A DNA stretch of 33,410 nucleotides from Psittacicella hinzii (GCF_003585885.1 NZ_NRHC01000088.1:1-33410), one strand, 5' to 3'; shown: positions 26,290-33,257, numbered from the stretch's first letter. Notes: generated by a model from the letters alone, not told the origin. Translations and numbers: made by a program.

Positions 26290-26616
26290 GCTTGGCTCAA
26301 ATCCAAGCTTTAATTTTTTATAAGTAGTTGAATTTTAAATTCTTTTATAAAAAATTATCAAAGCTTCTAATTGTGATAGTGATAGAAGTAATTTAGTAAG
26401 TCATAGAGTAAATTTAAAATAAACGGCATTTAAATTATCTTAATTTAGCTATTTCTTTTTTATGACTGATAAAATTAGGTACTACCCTTTGTAACAGTAC
26501 CTAAAATTATTTATCTTTGTGTATAAATTTAGATAAAGTCTTAGCTTTTACCCTAAAAAAGCTAGAGATTTTTTCTAAAGAGTCTATCCTTTTATCTTGA
26601 GCTTTTTGCAAAAGCT
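26290..26616 (+). promoter_or_regulatory. Structured gltS leader with interchangeable hairpins
   Basis: Four hairpins can be drawn. GCTTGG/CCAAGC (26290-26308) is followed by TTTAATTTTTT, like an early terminator. TTAGGTACT/AGTACCTAA spans 26475-26504. TAGCTTTT/AAAAGCTA (26542-26564) has TTTTTT three bases later. AGCTTTT/AAAAGCT (26600-26616) lies just before the ribosome binding site. The last two share sequence, so 26557-26563 can instead pair with 26600-26606. This allows alternative folds, but no ligand or leader peptide was identified. Confidence 0.5.
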
Positions 26617-26634
26617 GAACTGTGAGGAAATTTG

Positions 26635-27867
26635 ATGAATATTCAAACTTTAACTATTGACGGCTTTACTACGTTATTTTGCGCATGTGTAGTTTTACTA
26701 GTAGGTCGTTTTGTTAACCGCGTAGCTCCGGTTTTAGAAAAATTCCACATTCCGACGCCGGTTACAGGTGGTTTAATTGTAGCTACAGCTTTATGTGTAG
26801 TTTACTACACTACTGGCTATCGCTTTACTTTCGATAGTAGTCTTTCAAATACATTAATGCTTCTGTTTTTTGCTTCAATCGGTTTCTCTGCTGATTTCAA
26901 AAAACTAGCGGCAGGTGGTAGAGGTCTGGTGCTTTTATTACTTGCATGTACGGGTATGGTTCTTCTACAAAACTTTGTAGGGACAAGCCTTGCTAAACTT
27001 CTAGGAATTGACGGTTTATACGGTCTTTTAGCTGGTTCAGTTTCATTAGTAGGTGGTCACGGTACAAGTGGTGCTTGGGGTCAAACTTTTGAAACAACTT
27101 ATGGTCTATCTAACGCTACAGCGGCAGCCTTTGCTTGTGCAACATGGGGTCTAATCGCTGGTGGTCTTGTTGGTGGTCCAGTTGCGCAATACTTAATTAA
27201 GCGTAATAACTTAAAAGACTTAAGTATCCAAAACCAAGACGATAATGATAATGATCACGAAGCTTTTGAAGATGAACAAAAACTTCGTCCTATCCGTGCA
27301 AGTTCAGTAACTGAAGGAATTATTTGTTTATCATTTGCTATGTTCTTAGGTTCATGGTTACATACTTTAATTAGTAGCCTAAACTTAAGTTACTGGCCAA
27401 ATATTCCTAAATTCGTTTATGTTCTGTTCATGGGTATTGTTTTAAGAAGTATCTTAAAAGGTATTTTCAAACGTGAACTTAAAGAAGTTACAATTGACGT
27501 TTTAGGTAACGTATCTTTATCACTATTTATCGCAATTACGTTAATCTCTATTAAAATTTGGGAGCTATCAGCTTTAGCTTTACCAATTTTAATTATCTTA
27601 GTGGTACAAACTGCTTTAGTAGCACTTTACTCAATTTACGTAACTTTCAATGTAATGGGTAAAAACTACGACGCTGCAGTAATGTGTGCTGGTCAATGTG
27701 GTTTTAGCTTAGGTGCTACCCCTACAGCCATCGCAAACATGCAGTCAGTAACTAACCACTTTGGTCATTCGCATAAAGCATTCTTACTAATTCCTTTAGT
27801 AGGTGCATTCTTTATCGACTTTGTTAACGCAATCTCAATTAGTTTATTTGCGACAGCAATTAAATAA
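26635..27867 (+). CDS. gltS: Sodium/glutamate symporter GltS
   Basis: Inner-membrane carrier that takes up glutamate with sodium. The 410-residue protein (E. coli 401) shows about ten hydrophobic helices. Recognisable segments are FHIPTPVTGGLIVATAL, the conserved re-entrant-loop region LVGGHGTSGAWGQTF with ATAAAFACATWGLIAGGLVG, and its C-terminal counterpart MCAGQCGFSLGATPTAIANM. A hydrophilic, acidic loop (NQDDNDNDHEAFEDEQK) lies near the middle. I use the ATG at 26635 because GAGG ends seven bases before it; the in-frame TTG one codon earlier is disfavoured. It has its own promoter, a long structured leader and a clear terminator, so it is monocistronic. Confidence 0.95.
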   Translation: MNIQTLTIDGFTTLFCACVVLLVGRFVNRVAPVLEKFHIPTPVTGGLIVATALCVVYYTTGYRFTFDSSLSNTLMLLFFASIGFSADFKKLAAGGRGLVLLLLACTGMVLLQNFVGTSLAKLLGIDGLYGLLAGSVSLVGGHGTSGAWGQTFETTYGLSNATAAAFACATWGLIAGGLVGGPVAQYLIKRNNLKDLSIQNQDDNDNDHEAFEDEQKLRPIRASSVTEGIICLSFAMFLGSWLHTLISSLNLSYWPNIPKFVYVLFMGIVLRSILKGIFKRELKEVTIDVLGNVSLSLFIAITLISIKIWELSALALPILIILVVQTALVALYSIYVTFNVMGKNYDAAVMCAGQCGFSLGATPTAIANMQSVTNHFGHSHKAFLLIPLVGAFFIDFVNAISISLFATAIK

Positions 27868-27880
27868 ATTTTAGATTTAC

Positions 27881-27907
27881 AGAGCTAGCTTCGGCTAGCT
27901 CTTTTTT
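27881..27907 (+). terminator. Intrinsic terminator after gltS
   Basis: AGAGCTAGC, TTCG tetraloop, GCTAGCTCT, then TTTTT. A textbook terminator 14 bases past the stop. Confidence 0.95.
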
Positions 27908-27917
27908 GTTGGCTTAA

Positions 27918-28020
27918 TTTCCTTAATCTTCTTCATTTCCTTAATCTTCTTTTACAGCCTTCCTTAAATTAAGATGAGTTTGCTTTACAGCTTTCCTTAA
28001 TTATTAAGATGAGTTCATTT
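27918..28020. repeat. Degenerate tandem repeats
   Basis: TTTCCTTAATCTTCTT occurs at 27918 and 27936 (18 bp period). Then two ~31 bp units follow, with TTCCTTAA and TTAAGATGAGTT in common (27959 and 27991). The region lies between the gltS terminator and the tyrP leader promoter; no gene. Confidence 0.7.
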
Positions 28021-28138
28021 AATTGCTAAATGAGTTTTTTTGAGTAATTTTCTACCCTGTTTGAGCAAGAAGTTAAATTTTAATCTCTTAAAATTCAATG
28101 TTTTATCTATACTTGTTAAAAATCTTTTTTCTAAGTAC

Positions 28139-28167
28139 TTGACAGTAAAAAATAAATTTCATAAGAT
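28139..28167 (+). promoter_or_regulatory. Strong sigma70-type promoter for the aromatic leader and first tyrP-like gene
   Basis: Consensus TTGACA, exactly 17 bases, TAAGAT. Predicted transcription start near 28174, about 50 bases before the leader-peptide ATG and 540 before the transporter. Confidence 0.85.
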
Positions 28168-28223
28168 AAAAGTACCAAGCAAAAAGAAAACCTCTTATCA
28201 TTTATTTTTACAAGGACTTTTTT

Positions 28224-28346
28224 ATGACACGCAATGCTTACTTTAGCTACTTTACTTACTACTTTTGGTGGCAATTTAATTTTGCTAAAAGTACATTCGT
28301 GTCTAGCTTTTCAGGATTGAAAAGACGATGGCAAAGTAATAACTAG
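28224..28346 (+). CDS. Aromatic-rich leader peptide of the first tyrP-like transporter
   Basis: A 40-codon frame between a consensus promoter and the transporter. AAGGA lies seven bases before its ATG. Residues 6-20 read YFSYFTYYFWWQFNF, 11 aromatics in 15. In all there are 4 Tyr, 7 Phe and 3 Trp. Such clusters are typical of attenuator leader peptides such as PheL and TrpL, where ribosomes slow when the cognate charged tRNA is scarce. The codons at 28244-28259 can pair with 28347-28363, directly after the stop codon. The downstream gene is an aromatic amino acid carrier, which fits. Its effect is inferred: it could control transcription elongation or translation. Chance is unlikely given promoter, ribosome binding site, composition and location. 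Confidence 0.85.
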   Translation: MTRNAYFSYFTYYFWWQFNFAKSTFVSSFSGLKRRWQSNN

Positions 28347-28449
28347 GTAAGTAAAAGTAGCTATGGCTTGCGAACCTAGAATTAAATTACTTTCTTCGTT
28401 CTTAAGCTATAGTTAGCCGAGGGATAAAAGTATCTTATCTCTATGCTTA
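28244..28449 (+). promoter_or_regulatory. Candidate attenuator pairing regions
   Basis: Region 1 (28244-28259, inside the aromatic codons) pairs with region 2 (28347-28363): 16 bp with one bulged A. Region 2b (28361-28375, CTATGGCTTGCGAAC) pairs with region 3 (28398-28412, GTTCTTAAGCTATAG): 14 of 15 positions including two G-U. Region 3 (28403-28412) can alternatively pair with region 4 (28441-28449, CTATGCTTA) with one bulge. Pairings 2b:3 and 3:4 are mutually exclusive; 1:2 and 2b:3 share only three bases. No strong T-run follows 3:4. Confidence 0.6.
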
Positions 28450-28484
28450 TCGCTTTAAATCCATGAAATAAATTATATGAGGTC

Positions 28485-28515
28485 AAGGGCTAGACATCTA
28501 GGATGTCTAGCCCTT
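28485..28515 (+). promoter_or_regulatory. Perfect 14 bp hairpin in the tyrP leader RNA
   Basis: AAGGGCTAGACATC, loop TAG, GATGTCTAGCCCTT. It is the most stable structure in the leader and lies midway between the leader peptide and the transporter. There is no T-tract on either strand, so it is not a standard intrinsic terminator. A smaller hairpin, TTAACTT-TTTG-AAGTTAA, follows at 28547-28564. Confidence 0.65.
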
Positions 28516-28713
28516 AAAGCATGTTTAAATTCTTACCATTTAAACTTTAACTTTTTGAAGTTAACTCTTTAATACATTTAGCGCAGACTTTACGAGTAGA
28601 CTTTTAGAGCGCACTTTAAGAAAGAACAAAAACTTCAAAGAGCACAAAGATTTCTAAGACCTCAAAGAACTCAAAAATCTTTCAAATTAACTTTTGACAA
28701 TTAGGACGCCACC

Positions 28714-29952
28714 ATGAAATCTAAAGTACTTGGTTCAATGATGATGGTAGCCGGATCTACAATTGGGGCTGGGATGTTAGTTATGCCAATAAACTCAGCT
28801 TATGTAGGTTTTGGAACTACTTTTCTAGAATTAGTTATTTTTTACTTTTTAATGTTAATTCCAGCTTTAGCTATAGCTGAAGCAACGCAATTTGCTCCAC
28901 AAGGAACAACGGTAGCGGGGATTATGCAACGTACCTTTGGTTTTACTGGGTACATCTCGAATAACATTTTACTTTATGTATTTGCTTATTCTCTAGCTTG
29001 TGCTTATATTTCAGGGATCACGAACGTGTTAGCTGAGCTCTTAAGTATTCCAGATGGCTTTAGAAAACTCTTTACGGTACTTTGTGTTATCCCGCTAGGT
29101 TTTATTGTAGTTATATCTACGCGTGTATCTGATTTAATTAACCGTGCAATGTTCTACATTATGTGTTTAGCTTTTGTAGTTCTAGTTGCAATTTCTTTAA
29201 CAAACATTAACTTAGATTATTTAAAAGCGAGTCCTGTTTCAACTAAAGCAGTTTACAACTCGATTCCTATTTTCTTCTTAGCTTATGGCTTCCACATTTT
29301 AATTCCCTCTCTATCTGATTATTTAGAGCGTAATGTACGTGATCTTAAAGTTGCTTTAATAGGTGGTTTAACTATTCCATTTGTGATCTTTACAGTTTGG
29401 AATTTAGTGGTGCATGGTCAAGCAAGCCAAGAGCAATTAATTGAGTTTGCGCAAAGTAAAAATGTAAACATTGCTAATCTTTTAACTAAAGGCGAAGAGA
29501 ATAGTTACTTAGGTGCTGCGGTAACAGTATTTACTTTAACTGCTTTACTTACTTCATTTATCGGTTTAACAACTGCTCTAATTACAACTTTAAAAGAGAA
29601 CTTCAAAAAAGTTGAAAGCAACCAAGAGCAAGGTTTAATTCAAGCTAGCCAAGAAGCTAAGGTTGAAACTAAATTAAATCGTGTAGCAATCTTTATTTTA
29701 ACCTTTGCTTTACCTGCGGTGGTGGTAACCTTTAGTCCAGCTGCCTTTGTATTCTTCTTAGGATTTGCGGCAATTATTTCAACTCTACAGGCAATGGTAA
29801 TGCCAATGATTGCTTTAATTAAAATCCGTTTAAAAAATCCAGAACTTTATCAAGATAAACAAGTTTATCGTTTTATTATTCCTAGTTCAGTGCTAGGTAT
29901 CATAAGCGTACTCTTCTTAGTAGTTGCGTTTATGGCAGATTTAAACTTCTAG
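28714..29952 (+). CDS. tyrP: Aromatic amino acid transporter, TyrP/Mtr family (copy 1)
   Basis: Proton-coupled inner-membrane carrier of the hydroxy/aromatic amino acid permease family, most like TyrP, which imports tyrosine; substrate (Tyr, Trp or Phe) is not proven by sequence. The 412-residue protein (E. coli TyrP 403) has about eleven helices. It opens with the family signature VLGSMMMVAGSTIGAGMLVMP, then ACAYISG in helix 3, FFLAYGFHILIPSLSDYL, and VVHGQASQEQL. A hydrophilic loop, KKVESNQEQGLIQASQEAKV, separates the last helices from ALPAVVVTFSP. AGGA lies seven bases before the ATG. It is preceded by a 540-base leader with an aromatic leader peptide. The paralogue at 30178 is clearly similar over its whole length. 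Confidence 0.9.
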   Translation: MKSKVLGSMMMVAGSTIGAGMLVMPINSAYVGFGTTFLELVIFYFLMLIPALAIAEATQFAPQGTTVAGIMQRTFGFTGYISNNILLYVFAYSLACAYISGITNVLAELLSIPDGFRKLFTVLCVIPLGFIVVISTRVSDLINRAMFYIMCLAFVVLVAISLTNINLDYLKASPVSTKAVYNSIPIFFLAYGFHILIPSLSDYLERNVRDLKVALIGGLTIPFVIFTVWNLVVHGQASQEQLIEFAQSKNVNIANLLTKGEENSYLGAAVTVFTLTALLTSFIGLTTALITTLKENFKKVESNQEQGLIQASQEAKVETKLNRVAIFILTFALPAVVVTFSPAAFVFFLGFAAIISTLQAMVMPMIALIKIRLKNPELYQDKQVYRFIIPSSVLGIISVLFLVVAFMADLNF

Positions 29953-29967
29953 AGTTTAAACTAGGTG

Positions 29968-30049
29968 AGATAGCATAGAGGTGCAGATCATATTTTTCTA
30001 ATTTATTTACGCTATCCTAATATTTGTTTGACTTGCCTCTATGCTATCT
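29968..30049. repeat. Long-loop inverted repeat between the two tyrP-like genes
   Basis: AGATAGCATAGAGG (29968-29981) and its exact complement (30036-30049) are 54 bases apart. GCTATC also occurs inside the loop at 30011-30016 and could compete for GATAGC at 29969-29974. It is downstream of the first carrier and upstream of the second's promoter, so it may mark the first transcript's end, although no T-run follows directly. Confidence 0.6.
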
Positions 30050-30079
30050 AGCCATATTTTGCTAGAAGAAATCTTTATT

Positions 30080-30089
30080 TATGGTATTC
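30080..30089 (+). promoter_or_regulatory. Possible extended -10 promoter for the second tyrP-like gene
   Basis: TATGGTATTCT resembles an extended -10 (TG-N-TATTCT); the -35 is weak. Start near 30096 would place the following hairpin TTAGTTC-TTAG-GAACTA at the 5' end of the RNA, just before the second leader peptide. Confidence 0.4.
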
Positions 30090-30129
30090 TATCCACTTAG
30101 TTCTTAGGAACTATAACGAGGAATTTCTT

Positions 30130-30168
30130 ATGAACACTTTACGATGGTGTAATTTTACTAATTTTTAG
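30130..30168 (+). CDS. Short leader peptide of the second tyrP-like transporter
   Basis: ATG with GAGGA seven bases upstream encodes MNTLRWCNFTNF, one Trp and two Phe in 12 residues. Its TAG stop overlaps the TAGAGG ribosome binding site of the transporter, whose GTG start is nine bases further on. A ribosome finishing or pausing on this frame would therefore control access to the transporter start. The aromatic content is weaker than in the first leader, so sensing is less certain than translational coupling. Confidence 0.6.
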   Translation: MNTLRWCNFTNF

Positions 30169-30177
30169 AGGTATATT

Positions 30178-31440
30178 GTGAAATCAAAAGTACTAGGATC
30201 TATGATGATGGTTGCGGGGACAACCATCGGAGCAGGTATGCTAGTAATGCCTATTAACTCAGCCGAGGTAGGTTTTACAGCAACCATTATTGAATTAATT
30301 ATCTTCTTTGGCTTAATGCTTCTCCCTGCTTTAGTGGTAGTTGAGTCATCTCAGTTTGCCCCACGTGGTAGTACCGTAGCGGGGATTATGCGTTTAGAGT
30401 TCGGTAATATTGGCTTTTTTGTGGCTAATATTATGTTCTACGTTTTCGTTTACTCTTTAGTTTGTGCATACATCTCTGGCTTATCAAGCATTTTTGCTGA
30501 GATTTTAGGAGTTCCTGAAAAATGGCATAATCTCTTTATTGCTCTGACAGTTATTCCTTTAGGTTTAATCGTTATCTTTACTTCGCGTTTTGCGGATCTA
30601 GTTAACCGTTTATTCTTCTATATTATGATTTTAGCGTTTTTAGTATTAGTTGCTTTCTCAATCCCTAATCTAAAAGCCGAATACCTAGCTAGTGCACCTG
30701 TTTCAACTAAAGCTGTAGTTAATTCAATTCCTATTACTTTCTTAGCTTTTGGTTTCCACATCATTATTCCTGCACTTTCTGATTATTTAGATCGTAATTC
30801 ACGTGATTTAAAAATTGCCATTATTGGTGGTTTAGCAATTCCATTAGTAGTATTTATTATTTGGATTGCAATGGTACACGGCCAAGCAAGCCAAGAACAA
30901 TTAATCCAGTTTACTAAAGAGGGTAAATCTGTAAACATTGCAAGCTTAATTGCTGATGACCAAGCAGAACAACGTACTTTAGGTATTGCTGTAACAATTT
31001 TCTCAATCTCTTCTTTATTAACTTCTTTTATTGGTGTTGCTTTAGCGTTAATCACTACTTTAAAAGAGACTTTTGCGAAGAAATTACCACAAAAAGCTAA
31101 CTATGTAATTCCAAGTGCAGAAAGTCAAAGCGAAGAAGTTATCTATGAAGATACAGACCGTATTGAGACTTACTTAAACCGTTGGTACTTATTCTTATTA
31201 GCGTTTGTAATTCCAACTTTTGTAGTGATCTTCACTCCAGCTGCGTTTATTTTCTTCTTAAAATTAGCAGCAATTATCTTTACTTTACAAAATCTAGTAA
31301 TGCCAGCAATTGCATTAATCAAAATGCGTGTTAAACGTAAATACTTATACGAAGAATACCCAAATGCGTACCGCTTATGCTTAAATAACTTTGGTTTAGG
31401 GGTATTAGCATTAGTACTATTTGTGCTTTGCTTAATGTAA
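30178..31440 (+). CDS. tyrP: Aromatic amino acid transporter, TyrP/Mtr family (copy 2)
   Basis: Second carrier of the same family, 420 residues. It shares the opening VLGSMMMVAGTTIGAGMLVMP with copy 1, CAYISGL in helix 3, and FLAFGFHIIIPALSDYLDRN. It also shares the VHGQASQEQLI segment. The main difference is a longer, more acidic loop before the last helices (IPSAESQSEEVIYEDTDRIE). It starts at GTG with GAGG seven bases before; an upstream leader peptide ends inside this ribosome binding site. The pair probably arose by tandem duplication and may differ in substrate or affinity; the sequence does not show which. A separate promoter and a good terminator suggest its own transcript. Confidence 0.9.
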   Translation: MKSKVLGSMMMVAGTTIGAGMLVMPINSAEVGFTATIIELIIFFGLMLLPALVVVESSQFAPRGSTVAGIMRLEFGNIGFFVANIMFYVFVYSLVCAYISGLSSIFAEILGVPEKWHNLFIALTVIPLGLIVIFTSRFADLVNRLFFYIMILAFLVLVAFSIPNLKAEYLASAPVSTKAVVNSIPITFLAFGFHIIIPALSDYLDRNSRDLKIAIIGGLAIPLVVFIIWIAMVHGQASQEQLIQFTKEGKSVNIASLIADDQAEQRTLGIAVTIFSISSLLTSFIGVALALITTLKETFAKKLPQKANYVIPSAESQSEEVIYEDTDRIETYLNRWYLFLLAFVIPTFVVIFTPAAFIFFLKLAAIIFTLQNLVMPAIALIKMRVKRKYLYEEYPNAYRLCLNNFGLGVLALVLFVLCLM

Positions 31441-31471
31441 TGCTAACGCATTAACTTTATAAACAAATTTG

Positions 31472-31505
31472 AAGGAGCAGGTTAATAACTTGCTCCTTTT
31501 ATTTT
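31472..31505 (+). terminator. Intrinsic terminator after the second tyrP-like gene
   Basis: AAGGAGCA pairs with TGCTCCTT; the stem continues inward with GTTA/TAAC. TTATTTTG follows. It begins 32 bases past the stop. Confidence 0.88.
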
Positions 31506-31547
31506 GTCTTTTGCATGTTACTGCTTAAATGAAAACTCTACAGCTGG

Positions 31548-31720
31548 TAAAAACTAGTTTTTTATAGTAGACAAGATCTAGTTTTAGAGCAGAGCAAAAC
31601 TAAGTTTAGAATAGTCAAAAACTAGTTTTTAGAGTAGAGCAAAACTAAGTTCAGAATAGTTAAAAGCGGGAGTTAGAGTAGGCAAGAACTAAGTTTAGGT
31701 TAGAAAAAATCTAAGTTGAG
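31548..31720. repeat. Degenerate ~22 bp tandem repeats upstream of yqhD
   Basis: About eight units resembling CAAAACTAAGTTTAGAATAGT. Alternate units resemble CAAAAACTAGTTTTTAGAGTAG, giving a 44 bp higher-order period (31572, 31616, 31661). Units degrade toward both ends. The array runs into the -35 of the yqhD promoter. Confidence 0.85.
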
Positions 31721-31743
31721 TTTTCTTTTTGGTAAACTATAAA
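31716..31743 (+). promoter_or_regulatory. Promoter for the YqhD-type dehydrogenase
   Basis: TTGAGT, 16 bases, TATAAA, about 30 bases before the ATG at 31774. The -35 overlaps the last partial tandem repeat. Confidence 0.6.
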
Positions 31744-31773
31744 AGACTGAATTATTACAAATAGATCTAACCC

Positions 31774-33099
31774 ATGTTTAATTTTGATTTCTATAACCCA
31801 ACTAAAGTTCTCTTTGGGGAAAATCAACTTGCGAGATTACCTGAACTTTTACCTGAAAAGGCGCATGTGCTATTGCTTTATGGGCAAGGTAGTGTTAAGC
31901 GTTTAGGAATTCTTGAGCAAATAAAAAACCTTCTCCAAGAACATGATTTTGCCTATAGTGAATTTGGTGGTATTAAGCCCAATCCTGAAATGGGGCAGTT
32001 AGTTGAAGCTATCTATACAGCCCGTAAGCATAAGGTTAACTATATTCTTGCAATCGGAGGTGGCTCTGTTATTGATGCCGCTAAGTTTATTTCTGGGCAT
32101 GTACAGATAGATAACTTTGACATTCTTCTCTTTGAGTTGGAAAATGAATGCTTTGAAATGGCAGAGCAAGATTACCTCTTTAATCCAGATAACCTTGAAG
32201 CAAAAAATCAACATACTCCTTTTGGAGTGGTGTTAACTTGTCTAGGTACAGGTTCGGAAATGAACCGTTGGGCAGTTATCTCAGATAATTTGCGTAAGAT
32301 AAAAGTGGATTTTGGGCATGAGGATCTTTTCCCGCAATTTACAATCATTGATCCAAGCTTAACTTTTAGTTTACCGGTAAAACAAATTCAAAATGGAGTT
32401 GTGGATGCGGTAGTGCATGTATTTGAGCAATATCTGTTAGAAGATAAGGCTTATAGTCATAATGATGTTGCTTGTTTCATGGCAGAAAGTTTACTAAGAG
32501 TACTCTGGAAATATGGTCCATTGACAGTAGCAGAACCAACTAATTATGAATATCGTAGTAATTTTTGTTGGGCAGCAACTATGGCGCTAAATGGCTATTT
32601 AAGTGTGGGTTTAGAAGCTGAAGATTGGTCAACTCACCAAATTGGACACATGCTGACTGCTCATTATGGGATAGAGCATGCTCCAAGTTTAACTGCGGTT
32701 TTTATTAGTAACTTACAATTGAGATTTAAAGAAAAACAAGCGCGTTTAGCAAGATTTGCCCGTGAGGTGCTACATTCGTCATTAAGTGGAGAACAAGCTG
32801 CACGTTTTGCTTTAATAGAGATAGCTAAATTTTTTACACAAATGCAGATGCCAATAAGCTTGAGAGATTATCGTCTCGAAGCTCTACCTGCAGTAATGGA
32901 TAAAATTACTACCTCTATGGCATTAACTAATCAAAAAGCTTATGGTGAGTTTAGTAAAGTTAAGAAAAAGCAGATTGCGCAAATTCTCCGTAATCCTAGT
33001 TTATTACGTAATCACCTACCAACTCATAGTTTAAAAATAAGAACTAATCAGCGTTGCTCTTACAAAATTGTTAAGTTTAAAGCTTGGCTGAATAAGTAA
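31774..33099 (+). CDS. yqhD: Iron/zinc-dependent alcohol dehydrogenase, YqhD type
   Basis: Cytoplasmic group III metal-dependent alcohol dehydrogenase. YqhD uses NADPH to reduce short and reactive aldehydes, often as a detoxifying step. The 441-residue protein (E. coli 387) matches YqhD across most of its length: FYNPTKVLFGE at the start, FGGIKPNPE, and the nucleotide-binding AIGGGSVIDAAKF near residue 95. LTCLGTGSEMNRWAVIS follows. Metal ligands line up: Asp211 and His215 in VVDAVVHVFEQY, His288 in DWSTHQIGH, His302 in GIEHAP. The last ~45 residues (HLPTHSLKIRTNQRCSYKIV onward) are basic and not part of the usual fold. An acidic insertion (LFELENECFEMAEQDYLFNP) lies near residue 120. No Shine-Dalgarno sequence is seen before the ATG. 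It has its own promoter and terminator. Confidence 0.9.
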   Translation: MFNFDFYNPTKVLFGENQLARLPELLPEKAHVLLLYGQGSVKRLGILEQIKNLLQEHDFAYSEFGGIKPNPEMGQLVEAIYTARKHKVNYILAIGGGSVIDAAKFISGHVQIDNFDILLFELENECFEMAEQDYLFNPDNLEAKNQHTPFGVVLTCLGTGSEMNRWAVISDNLRKIKVDFGHEDLFPQFTIIDPSLTFSLPVKQIQNGVVDAVVHVFEQYLLEDKAYSHNDVACFMAESLLRVLWKYGPLTVAEPTNYEYRSNFCWAATMALNGYLSVGLEAEDWSTHQIGHMLTAHYGIEHAPSLTAVFISNLQLRFKEKQARLARFAREVLHSSLSGEQAARFALIEIAKFFTQMQMPISLRDYRLEALPAVMDKITTSMALTNQKAYGEFSKVKKKQIAQILRNPSLLRNHLPTHSLKIRTNQRCSYKIVKFKAWLNK

Positions 33100-33208
33100 A
33101 TCTTGAGAACTTAACATCTAAGATAACTTTGATAACGTTGATAACTTTGCTTAGGAGAATTTCTTCTTAGCCTAGGGTAAAGAGGGGTAGGTAATAAATA
33201 GCTCAAAT

Positions 33209-33238
33209 TTACTTATCCTTTGTATAAGAGATAAGTAA
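33209..33238. repeat. Small inverted repeat
   Basis: TTACTTATC and GATAAGTAA, 12 bases apart, between yqhD and its terminator. GATAAC repeats (three copies) lie just upstream near 33122-33147. No function assigned. Confidence 0.5.
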
Positions 33239-33257
33239 GTTTAATTTAGTTGATTAA

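Noticed and set aside
26462..26494. Ten-codon frame MTDKIRYYPL in the gltS leader
   Set aside because: No ribosome binding site before the ATG and it lies across a hairpin arm; nothing links its sequence to glutamate.
28040..28246. 68-residue plus-strand open frame before the tyrP leader
   Set aside because: It starts at TTG without a ribosome binding site, runs through the promoter at 28139-28167 and overlaps the well-supported leader peptide in another frame.
28521..28550. Short frame MFKFLPFKL with three Phe in the tyrP leader RNA
   Set aside because: No ribosome binding site and only nine codons in AT-rich DNA where Phe and Lys codons arise easily. It could be a second leader, but the evidence is too thin.
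28547..28564. TyrR-type operator for the tyrP-like gene
   Set aside because: Inverted motifs such as GTTTAAA...TTTAAAC (28523-28545) and TTAACTT...AAGTTAA do not match the TGTAAA-N6-TTTACA pattern and lie far downstream of the promoter.
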